Shown here in pieces: positions 6,620 through 13,639 of a stretch of 21,813 bases of DNA; the stretch's first letter is position 1; each line of letters begins with the position of its first letter. The notes beneath the pieces are model-generated. The model had not been told where the DNA came from. It saw only the letters and a list, made by a program, of their open reading frames with translations, and did not search any database. Origin of the DNA: Zymomonas sp. (GTDB lineage Bacteria; Pseudomonadota; Alphaproteobacteria; Sphingomonadales; Sphingomonadaceae). Location: contig JAIYAJ010000232.1 of NCBI GenBank assembly GCA_027489105.1, positions 1 to 21,813 on the forward strand. The letters are read 5' to 3'. Made by a program: the position numbers and the translations under genes.

Positions 6620-7912
6620 TCAGTCGTCGAGAATGTGCATGAGCATCGGCTTGCCGGCAAGGCTCTGGGAGCCTTCGAGCCGGTCGAGCGCATCGACCAC
6701 GGCGCGTTCCGGGCCGACATGGGTGACCATCGCGATCAGCACATTGCCATCGTCCGACGCGCCGCGCTGGATCAGGCTTTCGATCGAGACGCCCGCGTCG
6801 CGCATCGCCGCGGTCAGCTCTGCCAGGACGCCGGGGCGGTCGGCGACGGTGAAGCGCAGATAGGCGCGACCGCGACGATCCCCCGCCTTCGCCGGTGCAG
6901 GCGTGGCAAGGGCGGCGACGGGCATGGCAAAGGCCGGCCCGGTTTCGCCGCGCGCAATGTCGATCAGGTCGGCGACCACAGCGGAAGCGGTCGGTCCCTC
7001 GCCCGCGCCGCGGCCCTGAAAGAACAGCTGGCCGACAAAATTGCCGTGCGCGACGACCGCGTTGAGCGATCCCGAAACATGGGCGAGCGGATGGCTGAGC
7101 GGGACCAGGCAGGGGTGGACCCGCTGGAACAGCCCCTTGTCGCTCGCCTCGCCATGGCCGACCAGCCGGACGCGGAAGCCCAGAGCGGCAGCCTCGGCAA
7201 TATCGGCCGCGATGACGTGGCGGATGCCGGTGATCGCGATCGATGCGAAATCGACCGCCGTGCCGAAGGCCAGGCTGGAGAGGATCGACAGCTTGTGCGC
7301 GGCGTCGACGCCGTCGATGTCGAAGCTGGGATCGGCCTCGGCATAGCCCAGCCGCTGCGCCTCGGCGAGGACATCGGCGAAGCTGGCGCCCTTCTCCTCC
7401 ATCTCGGTCAGGATATAGTTGCAGGTGCCGTTCAGGATGCCGAAAACATGGCTGATGACATTGGCGGCGGCGCCCTCGCGCAGCCCCTTGATCACCGGAA
7501 TGCCGCCTGCGACGGCGGCTTCGTATTTCAGCGCGACGCCCTGTTTTTCGGCGATGGTCGCCAGTTCGATGCCATGATGCGCGATCATCGCCTTGTTGGC
7601 GGTCACGAAGGGCTTGCCGGCGGCAAGCGTCTCGCGCGCCAGCGTGAGCGCCGGGCCATCGGCACCGCCGACGAGTTCGACCACGACGTCCACATCATGC
7701 GCCGCGGCCAGCGTGGTCGCATCGTCGACCCAGGCGAAGCGGGCGAGATCGATACCGCGATCACGCGACCGGTCGCGCGCCGAAACCGCGACGACCTCGA
7801 TCGGACGACCGGCACGACGCTCGATCAGCGTGCGGTTCTCGTCGATCAACTTGACGACCCCGGCCCCGACCGTACCCAGTCCCGCGAGCGCCACCCTCAA
7901 CGGTTGCGACAT
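6620..7912 (-). CDS. hom: Homoserine dehydrogenase
   Basis: A 430-residue monofunctional enzyme that reduces aspartate semialdehyde to homoserine, the branch point to threonine, isoleucine and methionine. The Rossmann loop GLGTVG is at 11-16, TANKAMIA at 104-111 with the conserved Lys107, and GGIPVIKGLREG at 136-147. The catalytic segment GILNGTCNYILTEM is at 158-171, and EADPSFDIDGVDAAHK ends with Lys207. A C-terminal ACT domain (about 350-430, LRFTVADRPGVLAELT) suggests allosteric control, usually by threonine. The open frame extends upstream to 8053, but ATG at 7912 has AGGGGA five bases before it and starts the usual MSQPLRVALAGLG. The upstream 47 residues have no family counterpart. It leads the hom-glpX-recJ strand-run. 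Confidence 0.96.
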   Translation of the reverse strand: MSQPLRVALAGLGTVGAGVVKLIDENRTLIERRAGRPIEVVAVSARDRSRDRGIDLARFAWVDDATTLAAAHDVDVVVELVGGADGPALTLARETLAAGKPFVTANKAMIAHHGIELATIAEKQGVALKYEAAVAGGIPVIKGLREGAAANVISHVFGILNGTCNYILTEMEEKGASFADVLAEAQRLGYAEADPSFDIDGVDAAHKLSILSSLAFGTAVDFASIAITGIRHVIAADIAEAAALGFRVRLVGHGEASDKGLFQRVHPCLVPLSHPLAHVSGSLNAVVAHGNFVGQLFFQGRGAGEGPTASAVVADLIDIARGETGPAFAMPVAALATPAPAKAGDRRGRAYLRFTVADRPGVLAELTAAMRDAGVSIESLIQRGASDDGNVLIAMVTHVGPERAVVDALDRLEGSQSLAGKPMLMHILDD

Positions 7913-7970
7913 AGCTATCCCCTGACTCAATGACGCCCGCGTCCTAGGGGCCAAGCCGCCGCTTCGCAAC

Positions 7971-8002
7971 GCCTGCAATGCGGCGCGCATCGTTTCGCAG
8001 GC
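7971..8002 (-). other. Inverted repeat upstream of hom
   Basis: GCCTGC (7971-7976) and GCAGGC (7997-8002) flank an inner TGCG/CGCA stem (7979-7989). In a hom transcript this could form a two-part hairpin about 60 bases before the start codon. No terminator U-run and no leader peptide rich in Thr, Ile or Met is evident, so attenuation is not claimed. Confidence 0.25.
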
Positions 8003-8039
8003 ACAATATCGCATTTTCAAACACTTGGGCGAATGGCCA

Positions 8040-8065
8040 GGAACGAAGGTCATTGCCGGTCTGTT
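8040..8065 (+). promoter_or_regulatory. Candidate EcfG-type promoter of the Gln-rich small gene
   Basis: GGAAC is perfect at 8040-8044 and GTT lies at 8063-8065 (TGTT, spacer 17; consensus GGAAC-N16/17-CGTT). The predicted start is about 35 bases upstream of the ATG at 8109, leaving room for the AGGAG ribosome site at 8096-8100. It points into the otherwise unassigned interval between divergent genes. Confidence 0.5.
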
Positions 8066-8108
8066 CTACCCGCATCCCGCTTCCGGGACAATCACAGGAG
8101 ATGATGCC

Positions 8109-8324
8109 ATGAGCGAGAATCGCCAGGGCGGCAACGACCGCAATCAGCAGATGGACCAGGGCCGCGGCTCGCAGAGCCAGCAGGATCAGCAGCGCGAAGG
8201 TCAGGTCGAGCAACAGCGCCAGGATCAGCGCCGCGAACAGGGCGGAAAGCCCTCGGGCGGCCAGGCCGGCCGAGAGGAAGCCGATCGTCAGGAGCGCCTT
8301 CCCGATCGCGACCAGCAGCGCTGA
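8109..8324 (+). CDS. Small Gln/Arg-rich, probably disordered protein of unknown function
   Basis: A 71-residue open frame with start ATG 8109, AGGAG eight bases upstream and stop TGA at 8322-8324. Of its 71 residues 19 are Gln and 12 Arg. There are no aromatic residues and no Cys, His, Ile or Thr, and one Lys, one Leu and one Val. No membrane segment, signal peptide or domain is visible; it should be fully hydrophilic and unfolded on its own. I do not recognise a family. Three things argue it is real: the ribosome site, a GGAAC-N17-TGTT promoter upstream, and a 12-bp terminator hairpin 54 bases after the stop. By analogy with small hydrophilic stress proteins a desiccation or stress role is conceivable, but this is inference. 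The opposite strand reads as a Leu/Ala-rich frame only because CAG/CGC codons read backwards give CTG/GCG. Confidence 0.6.
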   Translation: MSENRQGGNDRNQQMDQGRGSQSQQDQQREGQVEQQRQDQRREQGGKPSGGQAGREEADRQERLPDRDQQR

Positions 8325-8377
8325 CAAAAAGCGGGTTTAACCGCCCCCCTTCCCACTGTTCACCCTATCAACCGATC

Positions 8378-8410
8378 GAGGCTCCGGCGCGCACCGCCGG
8401 AGCCTCTTTC
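8378..8410 (+). terminator. Strong intrinsic terminator (12-bp stem)
   Basis: GAGGCTCCGGCG (8378-8389) and CGCCGGAGCCTC (8395-8406) pair perfectly around a 5-base loop, followed by TTTC (8407-8410) on the plus strand. It ends the Gln-rich gene. It also stands 16 bases past the stop of the convergent osmC-type gene and may stop that transcript too, though no T-run follows on the minus side. Confidence 0.85.
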
Positions 8411-8422
8411 ATGTGCAACGGC

Positions 8423-8848
8423 TCAGACGAGCTTGCGGTCGAGCGTGATCTCGGCGTTGAGGAGCTTCGAGATGGGACAATTGGCCTTGGCCTCGTCGGC
8501 GATGCGGCCGAACTCCGCCTCGTCGATGCCATCGACCTGCGCTTCCAGCGTCAGCGCCGAGCGCGTCACCTTGAAGCCGGCGCCGTCCTTGTCGAGCGAC
8601 ACCTTCGCCTCGGTCTTCAACTCGCCGGCCGTATAGCCGGCGCCCGCCAGCGCGAAGCTCAGCGCCATGGTGAAGCAGGAGGCGTGGGCGGCGGCGATCA
8701 GTTCCTCGGGGTTGGTGCCCTTGCCGTCCTCAAAGCGTGTGTTGAAACCATAAGGCTGGTCGGAGAGGACGCCGGACTGGGTCGACACATGGCCCTTCCC
8801 GTCCTTGCCCAGCCCCGAATAGGTGGCCGATCCGCTGCGAACGATCAT
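8423..8848 (-). CDS. OsmC family peroxiredoxin (organic hydroperoxide resistance)
   Basis: A 141-residue protein of the OsmC/Ohr fold. It reduces organic hydroperoxides using two cysteines, one in the central helix and one in the C-terminal helix. Visible are the OsmC start MIVRSGSATYSGLGKDGKG, Arg38 (NTRFEDGKGTNPEEL), Glu49, Cys58 (HASCFTMALSFAL) and Cys124 (ANCPISKLLN). The spacing and the GTNPEELIAAAHASCF wording fit the OsmC rather than the Ohr branch. The ATG at 8848 is chosen because GGAG lies six bases upstream; an in-frame ATG at 8860 has no ribosome site. It is transcribed away from the esterase gene, sharing about 100 bases of upstream DNA. Role: stationary-phase or osmotic stress defence, by family. 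Confidence 0.93.
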   Translation of the reverse strand: MIVRSGSATYSGLGKDGKGHVSTQSGVLSDQPYGFNTRFEDGKGTNPEELIAAAHASCFTMALSFALAGAGYTAGELKTEAKVSLDKDGAGFKVTRSALTLEAQVDGIDEAEFGRIADEAKANCPISKLLNAEITLDRKLV

Positions 8849-8947
8849 CGATGTCTCCATTGCTGTTGGGTCTGCCCGATAACGCTCGACGCAACCGAAA
8901 CGGCCCGGCTGGCGTAGTGGCTCATATCCGGTATGTGCGGAGGGATG

Positions 8948-9814
8948 ATGACGAGACTGACGGTGGCGGGCCTGACCCTGGTTCTCGGCGGGGCTTTGGC
9001 GATCGCCGCCTGCTCGCCGCTGCGAACCTTCGATGCGGTGATGCCGAAGGACGGCAGCAGCCGGAAGGTCGCGGGCGACATCGCCTATGGCGAGGGACCG
9101 CGGCGAATGCTCGACATCTACGCCCCCGTCGCACGCGAAGGCGCGAAGCTGCCGACGATAGTCTTTTTCTACGGCGGCTCCTGGGCCGACGGCACCCGCG
9201 ATGGCTATCATTTCGCCGGCCGCGCGCTGGCGGGACAGGGCTTCGTCACGGTCGTGCCCGACTATCGACTGGTGCCCGAGGTCCGCTTTCCCGGCTTCCT
9301 CGAGGATTGCGCTGCCGCCGTCCGCTGGGCGCGTGCCCATGCCGCGCAATATGGCGGCGATCCCGATCGGATCGTCCTCGTCGGCCACTCGGCGGGGGCT
9401 TATAATGCCGCGATGCTGGCGCTCGACCCGCAATGGCTGGGCGCCGATCGCGACGCCGTGCGGGGCTTTGCGGGGCTGGCAGGGCCCTATGATTTCCTGC
9501 CGCTGAAGGGGGCGGTGGTGGAGAAGACCTTCGGCGCCTGGCCGCGTGCTGACGAGACCCAGCCGATCCACTATGCCTCTGCCGGGTCACCCCCGACCCT
9601 GCTGCTCCATGGCGGCGAGGACGGCACCGTCTGGCCGAAGAACTCGATCAACCTGTCCCGTCGCCTGCGTGCCGCCGGTGCGGATTCGGAACTGAAAATA
9701 TATCCGAAGACCGGCCATGTCGGCATCGTCACCGGTCTCGCCAAACCGTTTCGGGGCGACGTGCCCGTGCTCAAGGACGTCGCGGCCTTCGCCCATGAAG
9801 TGACGGCGAACTAG
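8948..9814 (+). CDS. Alpha/beta hydrolase, probable lipoprotein esterase/lipase
   Basis: A 288-residue serine hydrolase. The N terminus (MTRLTVAGLTLVLGGALAIAAC) is a lipoprotein signal with lipobox IAAC, so Cys22 is probably lipidated and the enzyme faces the periplasm. The oxyanion region FFYGGSW (73-79) replaces the HGGG of hormone-sensitive-lipase-type esterases with YGG. The nucleophile elbow is GHSAG with Ser148. Asp225 (HGGEDGTVW) and His257 (KTGHVGI) complete the triad. DYRLVPEVRFPGFLEDC is typical of the carboxylesterase/kynurenine-formamidase-like group (COG0657). Substrate unknown. In-frame ATGs also occur at 8933 and 8945; 8948 is preferred because GGAGGG (8939-8944) is then at a workable distance. 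It is divergent from the OsmC gene and convergent with the next one. Confidence 0.9.
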   Translation: MTRLTVAGLTLVLGGALAIAACSPLRTFDAVMPKDGSSRKVAGDIAYGEGPRRMLDIYAPVAREGAKLPTIVFFYGGSWADGTRDGYHFAGRALAGQGFVTVVPDYRLVPEVRFPGFLEDCAAAVRWARAHAAQYGGDPDRIVLVGHSAGAYNAAMLALDPQWLGADRDAVRGFAGLAGPYDFLPLKGAVVEKTFGAWPRADETQPIHYASAGSPPTLLLHGGEDGTVWPKNSINLSRRLRAAGADSELKIYPKTGHVGIVTGLAKPFRGDVPVLKDVAAFAHEVTAN

Positions 9815-9907
9815 GCCACTCCGTTCGCGAGCGGGAGAAGGATCGCTGCCCGATTATCAGCGTGGCAGTTTTGCCAGGACTACGCCGCTACGAAGTGGTC
9901 TTTCGGC

Positions 9908-10924
9908 TCAACCAAGGGTCACCACCACTTTGCCAAAGGCGCCCTGACTGGCCCTTGTATAAGCGGCTTCCGCCTGATCGAAGGGATAGCTGCTGTCGAT
10001 TACGGGTTTCAGCCCTTTGCCGGCCATGAATTCTGCGAGGTCCTCATGGTCCTTGCGCGAGCCGACCATTACGGCACTCAAGCGGAGGGCCGAGAAGATC
10101 AATGGCAAGGCGTCGATCGTTCCGCCAAATCCATCGAGCGCCCCAATGAGTGCCAAATGACCGTTTAGCCCCAATGCAGACAATGAGTTCTGCAAAGTTC
10201 CCGCGCCCCCGAGCTCGATCACATGATCGACCCCGGCGCCATTGGTCCGCTTGCGCAACTCACCGCCCCATTCCGGGCACTCACGGTAATTGATGGCATC
10301 CACAGCACCGAGCGATCTTGCCTTCGCGATCTTGTCCTCGCTGGAAGACAGGACGATCGGCCGTGCGCCCATTGCCGCTGCAAGCTGAATGGCAAACAGC
10401 GCCACGCCGCCGGTTCCGATCACCGCTACGCTGTCGCCAGGCTGGACATTGCCGAGAGGGCGTAGCGCAGACCATGCGGTCACGCCGGCACAGGGCAAAC
10501 AAGCGGCCTCCTCGTAACTCCAGCCTTCCGGGATTGCGACGAGCCCGTTCTCGGAAAGAATGACGTAATCGGCAAAGACGCCCGGTCCCCCAGCCCCCAG
10601 CGCAGACAGAACGCCAGGCAGGGTAAGGCGGCCCGCTGGCTGGTTCTGCAGAAAGGCCGAAGCCACCCGGTCGCCCGCCTTCCACTGCGTTACGCCTGCA
10701 CCCACTGCCACGATCTCGCCCGCTGCATCGGAAAGGGGAGTAAAATGGTCCGCACCGTTCACCGGATAGGATAGATCTCGGACGCCTATGTCGCGCCGAT
10801 TGATCGACACAGCGTGGACCCGGACCAGGATCTCACCAGCACCAGGTTCGGGAATGGATCCATCGCTCCTGACCAGGTCATAGCCGGCGGTGGACCGGAC
10901 GAGATGGTAGCGTCGATTGTTCAT
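9908..10924 (-). other. Dehydrogenase half with its own ribosome site (possible separate gene)
   Basis: ATG at 10924 would give a complete 338-residue NAD(P)-dependent MDR dehydrogenase (MNNRRYHLVRS... to ...GKVVVTLG), the normal length for this family. AGGGA lies five bases upstream on the minus strand. This ATG overlaps a TGA in the +1 frame (ATGA), the usual layout of two coupled genes. It may therefore be translated independently even if the frame upstream is open. Rossmann GTGGVA is at residues 170-175 of this product. Confidence 0.6.
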
Positions 10925-11734
10925 GGATTCCCTATCTTTTGTCTGACGCAGGACCGAACGAGCGAACGCGCCGCTTTGCCGTTCAGGTGTCGCGAGGAAA
11001 GCGGGGCCGGTTAAATCGACTGGCACGCTCGGAAATTGTTGCCGTACCCTGCTCAACATTCCGTTGAGGGTGAAGGGATCGTCGCTCGCTTGCACCACTC
11101 GCACGGTGGTGCGGCCCGCTTCCAGGATCGTCGCGAGGACCGCACCAAAGTCCTGAGCGAAGATCGCGTCGAAGGCCAGGTCGCGTCCAGGTCCGGCAAC
11201 GATCGCCCCCAGCGTCTCGGCATGGACGAGTTCGGTCACCGGATCGAGAAACAGCGAGCGCATCAGCGCGAATGTTTCGGCCAGATAGGTGCCATCGAGG
11301 TCGATCGGTGGCACGGTCGCCATGTTCTTCCGGGTCGAAGCGCGCTCATCCTGGTCGGCCATCATGACCCCGGATAGCGTTAGCGACAGGCAGCGTTCGG
11401 GCGCCATAGCGGCTATCTCGGCAGCAAAGTGCGTACCGGTATGATGTCCCGCGAGATGGAAGCGATCGATGTCGAGGGCGTCGATCGCGCCGAGCAACCA
11501 AAGCCCGTAATCCCGTGCAGTCGGCGCGCCATGGGGTTGGAAGCTCTGACCGAAACCGGGCGTGTCCAACGCGATGGAAGCCTGTCCGGAACGTGCCAGA
11601 TACTCCATCACGAGAGTGAAGCTTGCCGATGAAACCGGTGTTCGGTGCAAGAGGATCACCGGTGTTTCGCCAGTCCCCACCCTGCGCCCGTGGATCTGTC
11701 CGCCATCTACGGACACATAGAATCTGCCACCCAT
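9908..11734 (-). CDS. Alpha/beta hydrolase fused in frame to zinc-independent medium-chain dehydrogenase
   Basis: One open frame of 608 residues (609 if the preceding TTG is used). Residues 1-270 form an alpha/beta hydrolase: LLHRTPVSS (28-36), LDTPGFGQS (56-64), then GHHTG (96-100), with His at the usual nucleophile position, and AFLATPERQSGAFARSVL near the end of the fold. Residues 271-608 form a medium-chain reductase: SINRRDIGVRDL, PLSDAAGEIVAVG without the Cys/His zinc ligands of classic alcohol dehydrogenases, LPCAGVTAWSALRPLG, the Rossmann GTGGVALFAIQLA, and FGKVVVTLG at the end. By family it would be an NAD(P)-dependent oxidoreductase of unknown substrate. The joint carries AGGGA five bases before an in-frame ATG (10924). 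Base composition is lower in GC than the neighbours. The arrangement could be a natural fusion, or two genes joined by a one-base change or sequencing error. No promoter was recognised. Confidence 0.75.
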   Translation of the reverse strand: MGGRFYVSVDGGQIHGRRVGTGETPVILLHRTPVSSASFTLVMEYLARSGQASIALDTPGFGQSFQPHGAPTARDYGLWLLGAIDALDIDRFHLAGHHTGTHFAAEIAAMAPERCLSLTLSGVMMADQDERASTRKNMATVPPIDLDGTYLAETFALMRSLFLDPVTELVHAETLGAIVAGPGRDLAFDAIFAQDFGAVLATILEAGRTTVRVVQASDDPFTLNGMLSRVRQQFPSVPVDLTGPAFLATPERQSGAFARSVLRQTKDRESMNNRRYHLVRSTAGYDLVRSDGSIPEPGAGEILVRVHAVSINRRDIGVRDLSYPVNGADHFTPLSDAAGEIVAVGAGVTQWKAGDRVASAFLQNQPAGRLTLPGVLSALGAGGPGVFADYVILSENGLVAIPEGWSYEEAACLPCAGVTAWSALRPLGNVQPGDSVAVIGTGGVALFAIQLAAAMGARPIVLSSSEDKIAKARSLGAVDAINYRECPEWGGELRKRTNGAGVDHVIELGGAGTLQNSLSALGLNGHLALIGALDGFGGTIDALPLIFSALRLSAVMVGSRKDHEDLAEFMAGKGLKPVIDSSYPFDQAEAAYTRASQGAFGKVVVTLG

Positions 11735-11935
11735 CAACGCACATCCTTGCAGCGCCCACAGGCCGAGTTACTTGCCTCGCAACGTCTTAAGGGAGGAACA
11801 GAGCAAAAAGTCCGACAGGCGGATCATGCCTGCCGCTGGCGGACGCGGTGTCTGATTAGATCGACCGGAACAGGAAAAATGGCAGCCATGCCAGCCGATA
11901 GACGCCTGTTGGGCGAGTTCTGACGAGTGCCAGCT

Positions 11936-11959
11936 TGAACGGTACCGCTTCCCCGTTCA
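11936..11959 (-). other. Hairpin overlapping the end of the glycoside-hydrolase-like gene
   Basis: TGAACGG (11936-11942) and CCGTTCA (11953-11959) make a 7-bp stem with a 10-base loop. The stem includes the stop codon of the minus-strand gene. No T-run follows, so a terminator is only possible. The rest of 11735-11935 shows no gene, repeat or convincing promoter. Confidence 0.3.
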
Positions 11960-13519
11960 GCGCGGGAGTTCGCCGATCGCGTCGAGGAGGGCCTTGCGCT
12001 TCGGAGTCTCCGACAGCGGCTGACCGCTACGCTCGGCCATGCCGAAATGCATCGTCGTGCCGATCGGGCTGGTCGAATGGTAGAGCATCAGCAGGTCGCC
12101 GAACTCGCGGTCCCAGCCGGTGAGAAAGCGGCGATAGGCGTCGCCCATGCGCGGATCGCGGTTGAGCCGCTCCATCAGCGTCTTGTCCGGGCCGTTATAA
12201 GTGGCGTGCTGCCCGCCCTCATAGCCGATGTAGCGCAGGCCCCTTGCATCGGCCATCTGCTTGAACTGCCGCGCGGTCTTGAACGTCTCCGGAATCGAGG
12301 CGTCGATCGCGGCGAAGATCGGGCCGAGATCGGCGGTCGGCGTCTTGGGATCGGCCAATACGGTCTGCGCGAAATAAAGCGCGCTCGACAGCGCATCGAT
12401 ATGCTTGACCATATCCTTGTAGTTCAGCGCATATTCGACGAGGCCGGGCCAGGCATTCTGCCCCGACAGGATCCGGACGACGCCCTTCGGCCGGTCGGCA
12501 TAGACCTGTTCCCAGATGGTGAAGACCTCGATCGACCGCTGCGCATAGCGACGCATGCGCGCCTCATTCTCGTCGGCCGACAGGCGCAGCTTCATCCCCT
12601 CGTCGCGCGCCTGCCGCGCGGCGGGGAAGTCGAGATTCCAGATTTCGTTGCCGACCTCTATATAAGCGGTGCGCTTGGGATCGAGATGCTCGTGCACATA
12701 GCGCGCGAAGCTGGCGACATAGACGGCATCGGCCTTCCACGGCAGCGTGAACCAGGGATCGACGCCCGCCTGATTGGCCAGCGCCACCATATGCTCGACC
12801 GCGACACCCTGCCGCGACTGCTGGATGAAGGCGTCGGCCGGCGTGCGGCGCGACCAGTCCCCCGCCTCGTTCAGATTGGCCAGCGACCAGTCCATGAAGC
12901 GGACCGCTTTGTAGGCCGAAAGCTCCTTGACGAAGGCAGGATCGAACAGCGCGCGGGGATCGGCGTCGGCCTCGCGGCAGTCGATCGCGCGGACCGGATC
13001 GGCAGGATCGGTTTCCTCGATCTTGAAATAGGCGGTGCGGACATCGGGCCGCCAGGTGAAGTCGATCCGCCCCGGGCTGGCGCGGAGATTGAAGGTCGCG
13101 ACCCCCGCGACCTTGCCCTGCCCCTTATAGGTGCAACGGATAGCGAGATCGGCATCGTAGCTGCGCGGCGGGCGGGTCAGCGCCAGCGCCGCCTGTTCGC
13201 CGGGACGCAGCGACAGGACGGTCCCGCGCGGGTCGAGGCGATTGGCCGGCATTTCCGACCAGCCGCCCATGATCGAGCTCCAGCCCCCGCCCGCCGCGAG
13301 GTTCATGAAGGATCGCTCTGCGGTCCAATAGGCGACGGTGGACAGGTTGATCCCGAAAGCGGTCTTCTGTTTGGGCAGAGGCGCGGCGGCGGTGGCCGGC
13401 GCAGCGATGACATTGTCGCCGAAAGACGATCCCGGCGCGGACGTCTTGTCATAGCGGGTGACGGCGACCAGCGCGGCGCAGGCCGCACCCGCAATGCCGA
13501 GAACGGCGAGACGCCTCAT
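11957..13519 (-). CDS. Exported glycoside-hydrolase-like protein (clan GH-A type TIM barrel), function unknown
   Basis: A 520-residue protein. The N terminus (RRLAVLGIAGAACAALVAV) is a signal or membrane anchor, so it acts outside the cytoplasm. Residues about 50-170 look like a beta-rich domain beginning FGINLSTVAYWTAERSF. The rest resembles a TIM barrel with VRFMDW (Arg207-Trp211), GVDPWFTLPW, EVGNEIWN with the Asn291-Glu292 pair typical of the acid/base of clan GH-A enzymes, and YIGYEGGQH with Glu434 as candidate nucleophile. No named GH family was recognised and no substrate can be assigned; activity on an extracellular or periplasmic polysaccharide is inferred. Start choice: ATG 13519 overlaps the stop of a 9-codon leader ORF; an upstream in-frame GTG (13531) would add four residues. 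It is divergent from recN. Confidence 0.75.
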   Translation of the reverse strand: MRRLAVLGIAGAACAALVAVTRYDKTSAPGSSFGDNVIAAPATAAAPLPKQKTAFGINLSTVAYWTAERSFMNLAAGGGWSSIMGGWSEMPANRLDPRGTVLSLRPGEQAALALTRPPRSYDADLAIRCTYKGQGKVAGVATFNLRASPGRIDFTWRPDVRTAYFKIEETDPADPVRAIDCREADADPRALFDPAFVKELSAYKAVRFMDWSLANLNEAGDWSRRTPADAFIQQSRQGVAVEHMVALANQAGVDPWFTLPWKADAVYVASFARYVHEHLDPKRTAYIEVGNEIWNLDFPAARQARDEGMKLRLSADENEARMRRYAQRSIEVFTIWEQVYADRPKGVVRILSGQNAWPGLVEYALNYKDMVKHIDALSSALYFAQTVLADPKTPTADLGPIFAAIDASIPETFKTARQFKQMADARGLRYIGYEGGQHATYNGPDKTLMERLNRDPRMGDAYRRFLTGWDREFGDLLMLYHSTSPIGTTMHFGMAERSGQPLSETPKRKALLDAIGELPR

Positions 13520-13545
13520 GAACAACCGCACATCTGCCCCCGCAT
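13516..13545 (-). CDS. Possible 9-residue leader peptide coupled to the downstream gene
   Basis: On the minus strand AAAGGAG precedes ATG (13545) by five bases, a near-perfect ribosome site. The frame reads MRGQMCGCS and stops at TGA (13518-13516). That TGA overlaps the ATG of the glycoside-hydrolase-like gene as ATGA. The large gene itself has no good ribosome site, so ribosomes ending the leader could restart on it. Whether the peptide matters, or only its translation, is unknown. Seen in sequence; coupling is inferred. Confidence 0.4.
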   Translation of the reverse strand: MRGQMCGCS

Positions 13546-13639
13546 TGTCGCTCCTTTCTCCGCTATAGGGTCGGGCCGGGGTCTGTGAAAGCCCCTGCCC
13601 CCAAAGCGCACGTCACTGCGGTCTCGGCGACATCCGCCC

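Noticed and set aside
6581..7933. Plus-strand open frame of 450 codons opposite hom
   Set aside because: Antisense frame over a clearly identified homoserine dehydrogenase; composition is that of a shadow of high-GC3 coding DNA.
7913..8053. 47-residue N-terminal extension of homoserine dehydrogenase
   Set aside because: No family counterpart; ATG 7912 has AGGGGA at the right spacing and gives the standard start.
7944..8327. Minus-strand frame of 127 codons, Leu/Ala-rich, resembling a membrane protein
   Set aside because: It is antisense to the Gln/Arg/Glu-rich small gene; CAG, CGC and GAG read backwards give CTG, GCG and CTC, which produces the hydrophobic look. It has no ribosome site and overlaps the region upstream of hom.
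8849..9571. N-terminal extension of the OsmC frame to 382 residues
   Set aside because: The extension lies antisense to the lipoprotein esterase and has no domain; ATG 8848 has a GGAG ribosome site and matches the family start.
12047..13588. Plus-strand open frame of 513 codons opposite the glycoside-hydrolase-like gene
   Set aside because: Arg/Gly/Asp-rich with no recognisable domain; the minus frame has a signal sequence and enzyme-like motifs.
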